Part shown: one piece after another, positions 1-9,949 of the stretch
Layout of the letters: each line of letters opens with the position of its first letter
How positions within the stretch are numbered: position 1 is the stretch's first letter
Translations under genes and position numbers: made by a program
Notes under the pieces: generated by a model
Told to the model about the DNA's origin: nothing
The model's database searches: none
What the model saw: the letters and a program-made list of their open reading frames with translations, nothing else
DNA from: DASUBV01 sp036501025
Lineage (GTDB): Bacteria > Actinomycetota > Actinomycetes > Streptosporangiales > Streptosporangiaceae
Direction of reading: 5' to 3'
DNA length: 64,000 nucleotides
NCBI GenBank assembly: GCA_036501025.1
Contig: DASYBB010000140.1
Span: forward strand, 17,818 to 81,817

Positions 1-1
1 C

Positions 2-274
2 GCGCGCCTCGGGCCGGACCGGGAGCGGGTCGAGGAGGCCGGCGAGCACGTCGCCCAGAAGTGGATACTGACCCGCGGCGAGGACAACATCCGGGACCTG
101 CTGCCCGGCCCCATCCTCCCCCCGGTCATCGACAAGGAGCTGCTGGTCGAGGCCGAGAAGGACCTGGGGCTCTCGCTCCGGTCCTACCAGGAGGCCAGGG
201 AGTGGCTGCGCGACGCGTTCTGGGCGCGGGTGCACCGCGAGTTCGGCCTGAGCATCGGAAAGTCGAAGGGCTAG
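2..274 (+). CDS. C-terminal end of an unidentified protein (5' end outside window)
   Basis: This is an open frame from the window edge to TAG at 272-274, giving about 90 C-terminal residues. Codon third positions are strongly G/C, as in neighbouring genes, so it is real coding sequence. The tail is charged and helical, with the stretches LLPGPILPPVIDKEL and GLSLRSYQEAREWLRDAF. It ends 3 bp before the acyl-CoA carboxylase epsilon gene, so it is probably co-transcribed with it. That position often holds the carboxyltransferase beta subunit, but the tail does not resemble the usual beta-subunit ending (HGNIPL-like), so I do not assign it. The family is not recognised. Confidence 0.75.
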   Translation, partial: ARLGPDRERVEEAGEHVAQKWILTRGEDNIRDLLPGPILPPVIDKELLVEAEKDLGLSLRSYQEAREWLRDAFWARVHREFGLSIGKSKG

Positions 275-277
275 CCC

Positions 278-496
278 ATGACCGAGCCTGCCCTGAGCAT
301 CGTGGCCGGGCATCCGACGCCCGCCGAGACCGCCGCGGTGACGGTCGTCCTGACCGCCGTGGCCAGCGCCGCCGCGGCCGCGGCGCAGCCGGACGTGGGC
401 GGCCATCGTTCTGCGTGGTCGGACCGATCGCGTCTCCTGCGGCCCGCGGTCAGCGCCGGGCCGGGCGCCTGGCGCGCCAGCGCCCTGCCCCGCTAG
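278..496 (+). CDS. accE: acyl-CoA carboxylase epsilon subunit
   Basis: This 72-residue protein matches the small actinobacterial epsilon subunits that stabilise the alpha-beta acyl-CoA (acetyl/propionyl-CoA) carboxylase complex. Family marks are an N-terminal segment with GHPTPAE (residues 11-17), an Ala-rich helix (about 18-38) and the typical end SAWSDRSRLLRP followed by GPGAWRASALPR. It starts with ATG 3 bp after the upstream stop codon. The alpha subunit follows 125 bp downstream on the same strand, which supports the assignment. The protein has no catalytic residues of its own. The GPGAWRASALPR ending is very characteristic, so the identification is firm. Confidence 0.9.
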   Translation: MTEPALSIVAGHPTPAETAAVTVVLTAVASAAAAAAQPDVGGHRSAWSDRSRLLRPAVSAGPGAWRASALPR

Positions 497-621
497 CGAG
501 GGCCGGCGCAGGGCCAGCGAAGGCCCGCCGACAGCCCCGCCGCGCCCTGGGCAGGCCCGTCATTAGACTGCCATTACCTGGCTGGCCGACCCCCTCGGCC
601 CAGCGAGAGGAGTCGTGGGCC

Positions 622-2382
622 GTGCGCAAGGTACTGATCGCCAACCGCGGAGAGATCGCCGTCCGGATCATCCGGGCCTGCCAGGACGCGGGGCTGGGCA
701 GCGTCGCCGTCTACAGTGACCTGGACCTGGACGCGCTGCACACGGCGATGGCCGACGAGGCGTACGCGCTGGACGGCCAGAGCGCGGCGGACACCTACCT
801 GGACATCGGCAAGATCCTCAAGGCGGCGGCCGACTCGGGCGCGGACGCGGTCCACCCCGGGTACGGCTTCCTGGCCGAGAACGCGGACTTCGCCCGCGAG
901 GTCATCGCGGCCGGGCTGACCTGGATCGGCCCGCCGCCGGCGGCCATCGAGGCGCTGGGCGACAAGGTCAGCGCGCGGCACATCGCCCGGTCGGTCGGGG
1001 CGCCGCTGGCGCCGGGCACCGACGGGCCGGTGGCCAGCGCGACCGAGGCGGAGGTGTTCGCGGCCGAGCACGGCCTGCCCATCGCGATCAAGGCTGCCTT
1101 CGGCGGCGGCGGCCGGGGCCTGCGGGTGGCCCGGACCCAGGCGGAGATCCCGGAGCAGTTCGAGGCGGCGGTGCGGGAGGCGGTGGCGGCGTTCGGCCGC
1201 GGCGAGTGCTTCGTGGAGCGCTACCTGGACCGGCCGCGGCACGTCGAGACCCAGTGCCTGGCCGACGCCCACGGCAACGTGGTCATCGTCTCCACCCGGG
1301 ACTGCTCGCTGCAGCGCCGCCACCAGAAGCTGGTCGAGGAGGCGCCCGCGCCGTTCCTCACCGCCGAGCAGGACGCCCAGCTGCGCGAGTCGTCCGCGGC
1401 GATCCTGCGGGCGGCCGGCTACCAGGGCGCCGGCACCTGCGAGTTCCTCATCGGCCAGGACGGAACGGTGTCGTTCCTGGAGGTCAACACGAGGCTGCAG
1501 GTGGAGCACCCGGTGACCGAGGAGGTCGCCGGGATCGACCTGGTCCGGCAGATGTTCGCCATCGCCGAGGGGGCGGCCCTGGACTTCGCCGACCCGCCCG
1601 CCCGCGGGCACTCGATCGAGTTCCGGATCAACGCCGAGGACGCGGGCCGCGGGTTCCTGCCCGCCCCCGGCACGATCACGGCGTGGCGGCCGCCGTCGGG
1701 GCCGGGCGTCCGGCTGGACGCGGGCTACGCCGCCGGGATGACGGTCCCGCAGGCGTTCGACTCGCTGATCGCCAAGCTGATCGTGACCGGGGCGACCCGG
1801 GCGGAGGCGCTGGAGCGGTCCCGCCGCGCGCTGGCCGAGTTCGTGGTGGAGGGCATGCCGACGGTGCTGCCGTTCCACCGGGCCGTCGTCGACGATCCCG
1901 CGTTCGCCGGCGCCGCGGGCGAGTTCGCGGTGCACACCCGCTGGATCGAGACCGAGTTCGCCAACGACATCCCGCCCTACGCCGGCCCCGCCGGGGACGC
2001 CGCGGCGGACGAGCCCCGCGAGAAGATCACCGTCGAGGTCGGCGGCAAGCGGCTGGAGGTGACGATCCCGGCCAGCCTGCGGGCCGCGGGACCCGGCCCC
2101 GCCCCGGCCGCGCGCCGCCCGGCCCGGCGGAGCGGCGGGGCGGCCGGCGGAGCTCCCGCGGCCAGCGGGAACGCTTTGGTGAGCCCCATGCAGGGCACGA
2201 TCGTGAAGATCGTCGCCGCGGAGGGCCAGGCGGTGGCGGCGGGAGACACCATCGTGGTCCTGGAGGCGATGAAGATGGAGCAGCCGCTGACCGCCCACAA
2301 GGCCGGCACGGTGACCGGCCTGACGGTGGAGGTCGGCCAGACCGTGACGGCGGGCGCCGTGATCTGCGAGCTCGGCGAGTAG
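622..2382 (+). CDS. accA: acyl-CoA carboxylase alpha subunit (biotin carboxylase + biotin carrier domain)
   Basis: The 586-residue protein carboxylates its own biotin with ATP and bicarbonate; a separate beta subunit passes the carboxyl group to acetyl- or propionyl-CoA. The N-terminal biotin carboxylase domain starts KVLIANRGEIAVRIIRAC. The ATP-grasp domain has the glycine-rich loop FGGGGRG and the EVNTRLQVEHPVTE motif. The C-terminal carrier domain has EAMKMEQ, with the biotinylated lysine at residue 551. An Ala/Pro/Gly-rich linker (about 492-515) joins the two parts. The start is GTG at 622 with GAGAGGAG about 10 bp upstream; a longer frame upstream covers the non-coding gap and is rejected. 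The gene family is also named bccA or accA3. Confidence 0.95.
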   Translation: MRKVLIANRGEIAVRIIRACQDAGLGSVAVYSDLDLDALHTAMADEAYALDGQSAADTYLDIGKILKAAADSGADAVHPGYGFLAENADFAREVIAAGLTWIGPPPAAIEALGDKVSARHIARSVGAPLAPGTDGPVASATEAEVFAAEHGLPIAIKAAFGGGGRGLRVARTQAEIPEQFEAAVREAVAAFGRGECFVERYLDRPRHVETQCLADAHGNVVIVSTRDCSLQRRHQKLVEEAPAPFLTAEQDAQLRESSAAILRAAGYQGAGTCEFLIGQDGTVSFLEVNTRLQVEHPVTEEVAGIDLVRQMFAIAEGAALDFADPPARGHSIEFRINAEDAGRGFLPAPGTITAWRPPSGPGVRLDAGYAAGMTVPQAFDSLIAKLIVTGATRAEALERSRRALAEFVVEGMPTVLPFHRAVVDDPAFAGAAGEFAVHTRWIETEFANDIPPYAGPAGDAAADEPREKITVEVGGKRLEVTIPASLRAAGPGPAPAARRPARRSGGAAGGAPAASGNALVSPMQGTIVKIVAAEGQAVAAGDTIVVLEAMKMEQPLTAHKAGTVTGLTVEVGQTVTAGAVICELGE

Positions 2383-2383
2383 C

Positions 2384-2740
2384 GTGGCCCGCATCCCCGG
2401 CGATCCCGGGCCGGCGGGGTGGCTGTGGTTCGCCATCGGCTTCCGCCTGCCCGCCCGGAACCGGGAGTGGGTGCGGCACGAGCTCACCGACGCGGGCTGG
2501 CGGCTGCGGACCGTCGTGCGGCACCTGGCCGTGATTGTCCCGATCTGCGTGGCTCTCGGCCTGGTGGCCGGCCTCCTGCTGCCCGCGCCGCTGTGGCTGA
2601 TCCTGATGACGGCGGCGCTGATCCTGGCCGGCAGCCTGTTCACGGTGGCGGCCTACGCCGACGACATCCGGGTCACCCGGCTGCGCCAGCACGGCCTGGA
2701 GCCCCCCGACGACCCCGACCTGGGCCACCCGGCCCACTGA
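2384..2740 (+). CDS. DUF5313-type small membrane protein
   Basis: This 118-residue protein starts with GTG 1 bp after the accA stop, so it is probably translationally coupled to it. The N-terminus has a GWLWFAIGFRLPARNREWV motif typical of the actinobacterial DUF5313 family. Two hydrophobic helices follow (about 46-64 and 67-90), then a short polar tail with RVTRLRQHGLEPP. Two helices with both ends cytoplasmic is the likely topology. The function of the family is unknown. Its place after accA may reflect operon position only. Confidence 0.85.
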   Translation: MARIPGDPGPAGWLWFAIGFRLPARNREWVRHELTDAGWRLRTVVRHLAVIVPICVALGLVAGLLLPAPLWLILMTAALILAGSLFTVAAYADDIRVTRLRQHGLEPPDDPDLGHPAH

Positions 2741-2745
2741 GGGGC

Positions 2746-4122
2746 CTAGTACTGCGTGGCCGACGGGCGCATCAGCCGGCGGGCGGCCTCGGTCAGGCTG
2801 CCCGACAGGGACGGGTAGACGGCGAACGTCTGGGCCACCTGGTCCACGGTCAGCCCGAGCTCGACGGCCAGCGACACGCCCAGGATCAGCTCGCTGGCCC
2901 GCGGCGCCACGACCACGCCGCCCAGCACGGTGCCGCCGCTGCGGCGGGCGAACAGCTTGACGAAGCCGTCCCGGAAGCCCTGCATCTTGGCCCGCGCGTT
3001 GGTGGCCAGCGGCAGCATGACCGCCTGCGCCTCGCCGGACTCCACCGCCTGCTCGGTGACGCCGACCGTGGCGACCTCGGGGTCGGTGAAGATGGTCGCG
3101 GCCACGTGGCTGAGCTGCAGCGGGTGGACGGCCTCGCCGAGGGCGTGCCACATGGCGATCCGGCCCTGCATGGCCGCCACCGAGGCCAGCATCTGCACGC
3201 CGGTGCAGTCCCCGGCCGCGTACACGCCGGGCACCGAGGTCCGCGACACCTTGTCGACGCCGATGAACCCGCGATCGTCGACCGCCACGCCCGCGTCCTC
3301 CAGCCCCATCCCGGCCGTGCTCGGCACCATCCCCACGGTCATCAGGCAGTGCGAGCCGCGGACGGTCCGCCCGTCGGCCAGCTTGACCGACACCCCGCTC
3401 GGCGTGCGCCGGACCTCCGCGGCCCGGGAGCGGCCCAGCACGGTCATGCCGCGGCGCCGGAAGACCTCCTCGACCACGACCGCGGCGTCATTGTCCTCCT
3501 GGGGCAGCACGTGGTCCCGCGACGAGACCAGCGTGACCTGCGAGCCGAGCGCCTGGTAGGCGCCGGCGAACTCGGCCCCGGTCACCCCCGAGCCGACGAC
3601 GATCAGCTCGGGCGGCAGCTCGGGCAGGTCATACAGCTGGCGCCAGGTGAGGATCCGCTCGCCGTCGGGCTCCGCGCCGGGCAGGACCCGCGGGTGGGCG
3701 CCGGTCGCGATCAGGACCGCGTCCGCCGCCAGCTCCCGGCCGCCGGTCACCACCGTGTGCGGGCCGGCCAGCGCGCCGGTTCCCTCGATGACGGTGACGC
3801 CCTCGACGGCCAGCCGGGCGGTCACGTCGGCCGACTGGGCCCGGGCCAGGGACCGGATCCGGGCGTTCAGCCGGGGCGCGTCCACGGTCACGCCCTTGCC
3901 GACCTGGATGCCCAGGGCCGCCGACGCGTCCAGCGCGGCCATCCGCGCGGAGCTGGCGATGAGCGTCTTGGACGGCACGCAGTCGGTCAGCACGCACGCG
4001 CCGCCCAGGCCGTCCCGCTCGATCACCGTGACGGCAGCGCCCAGCGACGCGGCGACCAGGGCGGCCTCATATCCGCCGGGGCCGCCGCCGATGATCACGA
4101 TCTTCGCTTGCGGCTGGCTCAC
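2746..4122 (-). CDS. lpdA: NAD(P)H quinone reductase, LpdA type (lipoamide-dehydrogenase-like flavoprotein)
   Basis: The 458-residue flavoprotein belongs to the pyridine nucleotide-disulfide oxidoreductase family. The FAD Rossmann motif is IIGGGPGGYEAA near the N-terminus. The redox-loop segment is GGACVLTDCVPSK, with two cysteines spaced as in lipoamide dehydrogenase. The NAD(P)H motif is VVGSGVTGAEFAG, and the second FAD motif is GVYAAGDCTG. The C-terminal interface reads AVYPSLSGSLTEA, so the His-Glu catalytic base of true lipoamide dehydrogenases (HPTLSE-like) is missing, as in mycobacterial LpdA, a quinone reductase. The GTG start at 4122 begins SQPQAKIVIIGGG and has GGAG upstream; a frame reaching to 4194 would add a non-family N-terminus. 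It is divergent from the cyclotransferase and soxR genes. Confidence 0.9.
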   Translation of the reverse strand: MSQPQAKIVIIGGGPGGYEAALVAASLGAAVTVIERDGLGGACVLTDCVPSKTLIASSARMAALDASAALGIQVGKGVTVDAPRLNARIRSLARAQSADVTARLAVEGVTVIEGTGALAGPHTVVTGGRELAADAVLIATGAHPRVLPGAEPDGERILTWRQLYDLPELPPELIVVGSGVTGAEFAGAYQALGSQVTLVSSRDHVLPQEDNDAAVVVEEVFRRRGMTVLGRSRAAEVRRTPSGVSVKLADGRTVRGSHCLMTVGMVPSTAGMGLEDAGVAVDDRGFIGVDKVSRTSVPGVYAAGDCTGVQMLASVAAMQGRIAMWHALGEAVHPLQLSHVAATIFTDPEVATVGVTEQAVESGEAQAVMLPLATNARAKMQGFRDGFVKLFARRSGGTVLGGVVVAPRASELILGVSLAVELGLTVDQVAQTFAVYPSLSGSLTEAARRLMRPSATQY

Positions 4123-4196
4123 GATGCTCCATTGTGTCGTACCGGGCGGGCCGACCTGCCCCCGGAGGGCCGCGCGGCTGCGTACGCTTGGCAATC

Positions 4197-4646
4197 GTGG
4201 CGATTTACGCGGCCTATGGCAGCAACATGAACCCGGCGCAGATGGCGGCGCGCTGCCCGCACTCGCCGCAGCGCGGCACGGGCTGGCTCGAGGGCTGGCG
4301 GCTGACCTTCGGCGGCGAGGACCTGAGCTGGGAAGGCGCGCTCGGCACGGTCGTGGAGGACGCCGACGAGCGCGTCTTCGTGGTCCTGTATGACCTCACC
4401 GAGGCCGACGAGGACGCCCTGGACAGCTGGGACGGGGCCACGCTCGGCTTCTTCCGCAAGCTCAAGGTGCGGGTGGCGACCCACGACGGCGACGTCCTGG
4501 CCTGGCTCTACGTGGTCAACGCCTACGAGGGCGGCCTGCCCTCGGCCCTGTACCTGGGCGCCATGGCCGACGCCGCCGAGGTGGCCGGCGCCCCCGAGGA
4601 CTATGTCGCTGACCTGCGCGGCCGCCCCTGCAGCTCGGTGGCCTGA
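4197..4646 (+). CDS. gamma-glutamylcyclotransferase-like protein
   Basis: The 149-residue protein has the GGCT/BtrG fold signature: AIYAAYGSNMNPAQM at the start, then a GWRLTFGG segment and the acidic stretch YDLTEADEDALDSWDG. The YGSN motif forms the substrate loop of gamma-glutamylcyclotransferases, which release 5-oxoproline from gamma-glutamyl-amino compounds. Which substrate is used cannot be read from sequence. GTG at 4197 is preferred because it gives the family N-terminus; the frame is open further upstream. soxR follows after 9 bp. Members of this family are sometimes annotated AIG2-like. Confidence 0.85.
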   Translation: MAIYAAYGSNMNPAQMAARCPHSPQRGTGWLEGWRLTFGGEDLSWEGALGTVVEDADERVFVVLYDLTEADEDALDSWDGATLGFFRKLKVRVATHDGDVLAWLYVVNAYEGGLPSALYLGAMADAAEVAGAPEDYVADLRGRPCSSVA

Positions 4647-4655
4647 CCGGGCGCC

Positions 4656-5117
4656 GTGGCCGCCCCCGACCTGACCATCGCGCAGCTGTCGGCCCGCAGC
4701 GGCGCTGCGCCGTCGGCGCTGCGGTACTACGAGGAGCTGGGCCTGATCCGCGCCGAGCGGACGGCCGGGAACCAGCGCCGCTACCCCCGGCACATGCTGC
4801 GGCGGGTCGCCTTCATCCGGGCCGGCCGCCAGCTCGGCCTGTCGCTGCGGGACATCAAGGCCGCGCTGGACCGGCTGCCCGCGGACAAGGCCCCGACCCG
4901 GGCGCAGTGGGCGCGGGCCGCCCGGACCTGGCAGGCCCGGATCGACGAGCGCGTCGCCGAGCTGCAGACCATGTCGCAGACGCTGGGCAGCTGCATCGGC
5001 TGCGGGTGCCTGTCGCTGCGCCGGTGCGCCCTCTACAACCCGGCGGACGCCGCGGCGCGGCTCGGCGCGGGCGCGCGCTGGCTGCTCGGCGACGAGCTCC
5101 CTAGTGAGCCACGATGA
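4656..5117 (+). CDS. soxR: MerR-family redox sensor of SoxR type
   Basis: This 153-residue regulator has an N-terminal MerR winged helix (LTIAQLSARSGAAPSALRYYEELGLI, with RYYEELGL diagnostic), a long dimerisation helix (about 70-105) and the cluster CIGCGCLSLRRC. The spacing C-x2-C-x-C-x5-C is that of the [2Fe-2S] centre of SoxR, so redox sensing is well supported. It starts with GTG 9 bp after the cyclotransferase stop. No clear SoxR box was seen in the 4123-4196 divergent region, so its target may lie elsewhere. Its 3' end overlaps the convergent PH-domain gene by 17 bp. Confidence 0.9.
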   Translation: MAAPDLTIAQLSARSGAAPSALRYYEELGLIRAERTAGNQRRYPRHMLRRVAFIRAGRQLGLSLRDIKAALDRLPADKAPTRAQWARAARTWQARIDERVAELQTMSQTLGSCIGCGCLSLRRCALYNPADAAARLGAGARWLLGDELPSEPR

Positions 5118-5811
5118 CGGAGACCAGGAAGGCGATCGGCACGACGACGCCGACGATCGACCACCAGGCCCACCGGGCCACGACGGCGCCCTCGGCGCCG
5201 GCCCCGGCCGCCTGCGCCTCGGTCCGGCGCCGCCCCAGCTCGCCGGCCATCACGTGGCTGGGATGCTGCCGGGACATCTCCCTGGCCTGCGCGGGCGCCT
5301 TCCCGTAGGACGCGGAGGGGTCGACCTGATACCGGCGCTGCTGCCGCTGGTTGTACTGCGACCGGCGCATCCCGGTCGCCATCTTCAGCTCGGCCCGGGC
5401 CCGCGCCCGCCGCGGCGAGTACAGCGCCCAGCTGTAGATCGTCTTGGGCTCCGCCGGGGGCTGCTCGTACTGGACCTCGACCGAGTCACCAAGAAAGACG
5501 CCGGCCATGCGCCCCCACGGGACCTGATAATCACGAAACGGATTGCGCACCGTCAGCCCGCGCGCATCGGCGATGACCCGCGGGCGCAGCGCGCAGGCGT
5601 ACATGAAGCCGGTCACCACCAGCAGCGCGCCGGTGATCTCGAGCGAGAACCAGTCCCGGGACTGGACGGCCAGGTCGATCAGGTTGCCGACGGCGAACAC
5701 GACCCAGCACCACCACAGCACGAGCGGCGCGTTCAGCCGGAACGTGGTCCGGCCGGCCTCGTCCGTCTTCCAGACGGACTTGCCCGGGGCGGCGGCCTGC
5801 GGTGACGACAT
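5101..5811 (-). CDS. membrane protein with PH-like domain
   Basis: The protein has 236 residues. Two transmembrane helices lie near the N-terminus (about 28-48 and 56-76), followed by a PH-like beta region (about 80-130, with RGLTVRNPFRDYQVPW), a basic, Gln/Arg-rich stretch (about 145-175) and one more helix close to the C-terminus (about 213-233). This matches small actinobacterial PH-domain (bPH2-like) membrane proteins of unknown role. ATG at 5811 begins MSSPQAAAPG. The gene ends inside the 3' end of soxR on the other strand. Confidence 0.8.
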   Translation of the reverse strand: MSSPQAAAPGKSVWKTDEAGRTTFRLNAPLVLWWCWVVFAVGNLIDLAVQSRDWFSLEITGALLVVTGFMYACALRPRVIADARGLTVRNPFRDYQVPWGRMAGVFLGDSVEVQYEQPPAEPKTIYSWALYSPRRARARAELKMATGMRRSQYNQRQQRRYQVDPSASYGKAPAQAREMSRQHPSHVMAGELGRRRTEAQAAGAGAEGAVVARWAWWSIVGVVVPIAFLVSVIVAH

Positions 5812-5849
5812 TTTTACAGCTTATGCGGAGTCGGCGCCGTAACGGGACC

Positions 5850-7091
5850 TTAGGCCAGGGCCGCGCCGCGCAGCGGCACCCGCAGCGCGCCGCCGTTGCC
5901 CATGGCGGTCAGCGCGGTCGCGGTCATCAGCCGGATCCCGATGCCGATGGCCCGCTCGTCCACGTCGAACGTGCCCTGGTGGATGTCGAAGTCGGCGCCG
6001 GAGCCGGGCGTCCGGGTGCCGAGCCGGGCCAGCGCCCCCGGGATGGACTCCAGGTACCAGGCGAAGTCCTCGCCGCCCAGGCTCTGCTGGGCCGGGGTGA
6101 CCGAGTCCGGGCCGAGGACCCGGTCGGCGGCGGCGTCGAACATCGCGGTGCAGACGGCGTCGTTGACGGTCGGCGGCACGTTGCGCTGGTAGGTGATGTC
6201 CGGGACCACGCCGTAGGACATGGCCACGGACTCGACCAGCGACTTCACCATGTCCGGGGCCGCGTGCCAGGCCTCGTCGTCCAGGCAGCGGACCGTGCCC
6301 TCGACCATGCCGTCGTCGGGGATGGCGTTGGCCGCCGAGCCGGCCGCCACCCGGCCCCAGACCAGGCTCAGGCTCGACCGGGGGTCGACCCGCCGGGACA
6401 GGGCGGCGGGCAGCTCAGTGATGATCTTGCCCAGGGCGAAGACCAGGTCGGCGGTCAGGTGCGGCCGGGCGGTGTGGCCGCCGGGGCCGGTGACCTTGAC
6501 CTTGATCTTGTCGCAGGCGGCGGTGATGGGCCCGGCCCGGGTCCCGATCTTGCCCACGTCCAGCCGCGGGTCGCAGTGCAGGGCGAAGATCCGGTCGACC
6601 GAGGCGATGCCGCCGGCCGCCATGACGTCGATGGCCCCGCCCGGCACCTCCTCGGCGGGCTGGAAGATCAGCCGCACCTTGCCCGGCAGCGCGCCCGCCG
6701 CGTGCGCCCGGGCCAGGACCAGGCCGGTCCCGACCAGGATCGAGGTGTGCACGTCGTGGCCGCAGGCGTGGCACGCGCCGCGGGCCGTGGACCGGTAGGG
6801 AACGTCCTTCTCATCGGTGATGGGCAGGGCGTCGATGTCGGCCCGCAGCGCGATCAGCGGCGAGGACGGCCCGTTGTCCCCGCCGATGTCGACCATCAGG
6901 CCGGTGCCCTTGGGCAGCACCATCGGCCGCAGCCCGGCCGCCTCCAGGCGCCGGGCGATCCGCCGGGTCGTCCGGTACTCGTGGTAGCCGGTCTCCGGGT
7001 GGGCGTGCAGGTCCCGCCGGAAGCTGATGAGGTCAGCCTCGTGCCCGGCCAGGAAAGCGTCGAGCTCTCCGTCCAGGTCATGCTCGGCCAT
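5850..7091 (-). CDS. M20-family amidohydrolase (peptidase M20D type)
   Basis: The 413-residue metal-dependent amidohydrolase begins with the M20D pattern FRRDLHAHPETGYHEYRTT. It then has ALRADIDALPI, the metal-binding GACHACGHDVHTS, FQPAEE with the catalytic glutamates, and GGEDFAWY near the end. Relatives hydrolyse amide bonds of N-acyl amino acids, hippurate or indole-3-acetyl-amino acids; the substrate here is open. It starts with ATG inside the 3' end of the upstream ligase gene (14 bp overlap), with GGGGGAGG before it, so the two are coupled. A ligase and an amide hydrolase in one operon may share a substrate family. Confidence 0.9.
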   Translation of the reverse strand: MAEHDLDGELDAFLAGHEADLISFRRDLHAHPETGYHEYRTTRRIARRLEAAGLRPMVLPKGTGLMVDIGGDNGPSSPLIALRADIDALPITDEKDVPYRSTARGACHACGHDVHTSILVGTGLVLARAHAAGALPGKVRLIFQPAEEVPGGAIDVMAAGGIASVDRIFALHCDPRLDVGKIGTRAGPITAACDKIKVKVTGPGGHTARPHLTADLVFALGKIITELPAALSRRVDPRSSLSLVWGRVAAGSAANAIPDDGMVEGTVRCLDDEAWHAAPDMVKSLVESVAMSYGVVPDITYQRNVPPTVNDAVCTAMFDAAADRVLGPDSVTPAQQSLGGEDFAWYLESIPGALARLGTRTPGSGADFDIHQGTFDVDERAIGIGIRLMTATALTAMGNGGALRVPLRGAALA

Positions 7092-8247
7092 GAACCGCCT
7101 CCCCCGGGCAGACGAAGCGATCCTCGGCGAACTCGGCCGCCAGCGCGTCCACGACGTCGGTCAGCTCACTGCCGCTGGCCACCAGCGCTCGCTGCCGCTC
7201 GTAGGACGCGCCCTGGTCGAGCACCTCGAATGCCACGGCCAGCTCGGCCGCGCAGCCGAGCCGATCCGCCACTGGCTCCAGCTCGCGGACCAGCTCGTAG
7301 AGCTGGTCGCGGAGCGGCGCCGTCGACCCGTAATCGTCAGTTATCACCATCGCGTCCAGGCCGTACCTGGTCGCGCGCCACTTGTTATCGCGAACAATCC
7401 AGGCCGCCGGGCAGGGCAGCTGATAGCCGCGGTCGAGCTGGGTATCGAGCAGGTGAACCAGGGACTGCGAGAGCGCCGCAACCATGCCTATCTCCCGGAG
7501 CGTAGGCAACCCGTCAAACATCCGGACCTCGACCGTGCCGAAGTCGGGATGCGGTCGGATATCCCACCACACCTCCTTGATGCTCCGGATAGTACCGGCC
7601 CGTAGAAGCGTGTCCATGTAGTTCTCGAAGTCACTCCACTCGGCCAACAACTGCGGCGGCCCCGAGGTCGGCAGCCCGCCGAAGATGACGGACCGGCTCG
7701 AGGCGAGCCCGGTATCGTGCCCGCTCCAGAACGGGCTTGACGCGGTCAGGGCCAGGAAATGCGGCAGGTAGCCGGCCAGCGCGTTCACGATGGGCATCGC
7801 CTTGCTCCGGTCGCGAATACCCACGTGCACGTGCACGCCGAATGTCTGGATCCTGCGGGCTAGCCACTGCAAATTTTCGAGCAGCTCGGCATAACGCTGA
7901 ATGGGCGCCATCTTGGCATCCCGCCAGTCGCTGACGGGATGTGTACCAGCACAGGCCAGCATCGTACCGCGCTCGCCGGTTATCCGCTGAAGTTGCGAGA
8001 TTGTCGCCGCAAGGTCCCCCTTGGCCTCGGCGACGGTGCTGCAGATCCCGGTCACCACCTCCACCGCGGACTGCATGAGCTCGTACTTCATCTTCGGGTG
8101 CTCGCCGGACTCGGACAGGCCGGGCAGCGCGGCGAGCACCTCCCGGGCGTCCTGGCGCAGCATCCGGCTGCGCCGGTCGATCAGCTGCAGTTCCCACTCG
8201 ATGCCCAGGGTCGGGCCGCGCGACGGGGTCCACGGGATCGCGACCAT
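7078..8247 (-). CDS. carboxylate-amine ligase, YbdK / glutamate-cysteine ligase type 2 family
   Basis: The 389-residue protein carries the GCS2 family start GPTLGIEWELQLID and also KYELMQSAVEVVTG, a metal/substrate segment HVHVGIRDRSKAM, and WWDIRPHPDFGTVEVRMFD. These enzymes form an amide bond between a carboxylate (often glutamate) and an amine using ATP. YbdK has weak glutamate-cysteine ligase activity, while EgtA members serve ergothioneine synthesis. No other ergothioneine genes are nearby, so the generic call is safer. ATG at 8247 has GGAAGGG upstream. It overlaps the amidohydrolase gene downstream. Confidence 0.88.
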   Translation of the reverse strand: MVAIPWTPSRGPTLGIEWELQLIDRRSRMLRQDAREVLAALPGLSESGEHPKMKYELMQSAVEVVTGICSTVAEAKGDLAATISQLQRITGERGTMLACAGTHPVSDWRDAKMAPIQRYAELLENLQWLARRIQTFGVHVHVGIRDRSKAMPIVNALAGYLPHFLALTASSPFWSGHDTGLASSRSVIFGGLPTSGPPQLLAEWSDFENYMDTLLRAGTIRSIKEVWWDIRPHPDFGTVEVRMFDGLPTLREIGMVAALSQSLVHLLDTQLDRGYQLPCPAAWIVRDNKWRATRYGLDAMVITDDYGSTAPLRDQLYELVRELEPVADRLGCAAELAVAFEVLDQGASYERQRALVASGSELTDVVDALAAEFAEDRFVCPGEAVHGRA

Positions 8248-8283
8248 GCGCGCCCTTCCCTCGGAGTCGTGCCTGCGTCTGGC

Positions 8284-9885
<1,602 letters not shown>

Positions 9886-9949
9886 ATGAGAAGGGTACGG
9901 CCGGGCTGACCGGCCGTCCGATGTGAAGTGGGCCACGCCGCCGGGCGCG

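Noticed and set aside
574..2643. Long minus-strand open frame opposite accA
   Set aside because: It mirrors a well-conserved biotin carboxylase gene and has Arg/Gly/Pro-rich shadow composition, with no family motif.
4123..4196. Possible SoxR operator between lpdA and the cyclotransferase gene
   Set aside because: No sequence resembling the CCTCAAGTTAACTTGAGG-type SoxR box is present.
2419..4230. 603-codon plus-strand frame opposite the quinone reductase
   Set aside because: Antisense shadow of lpdA caused by high GC at third positions; no recognisable protein.
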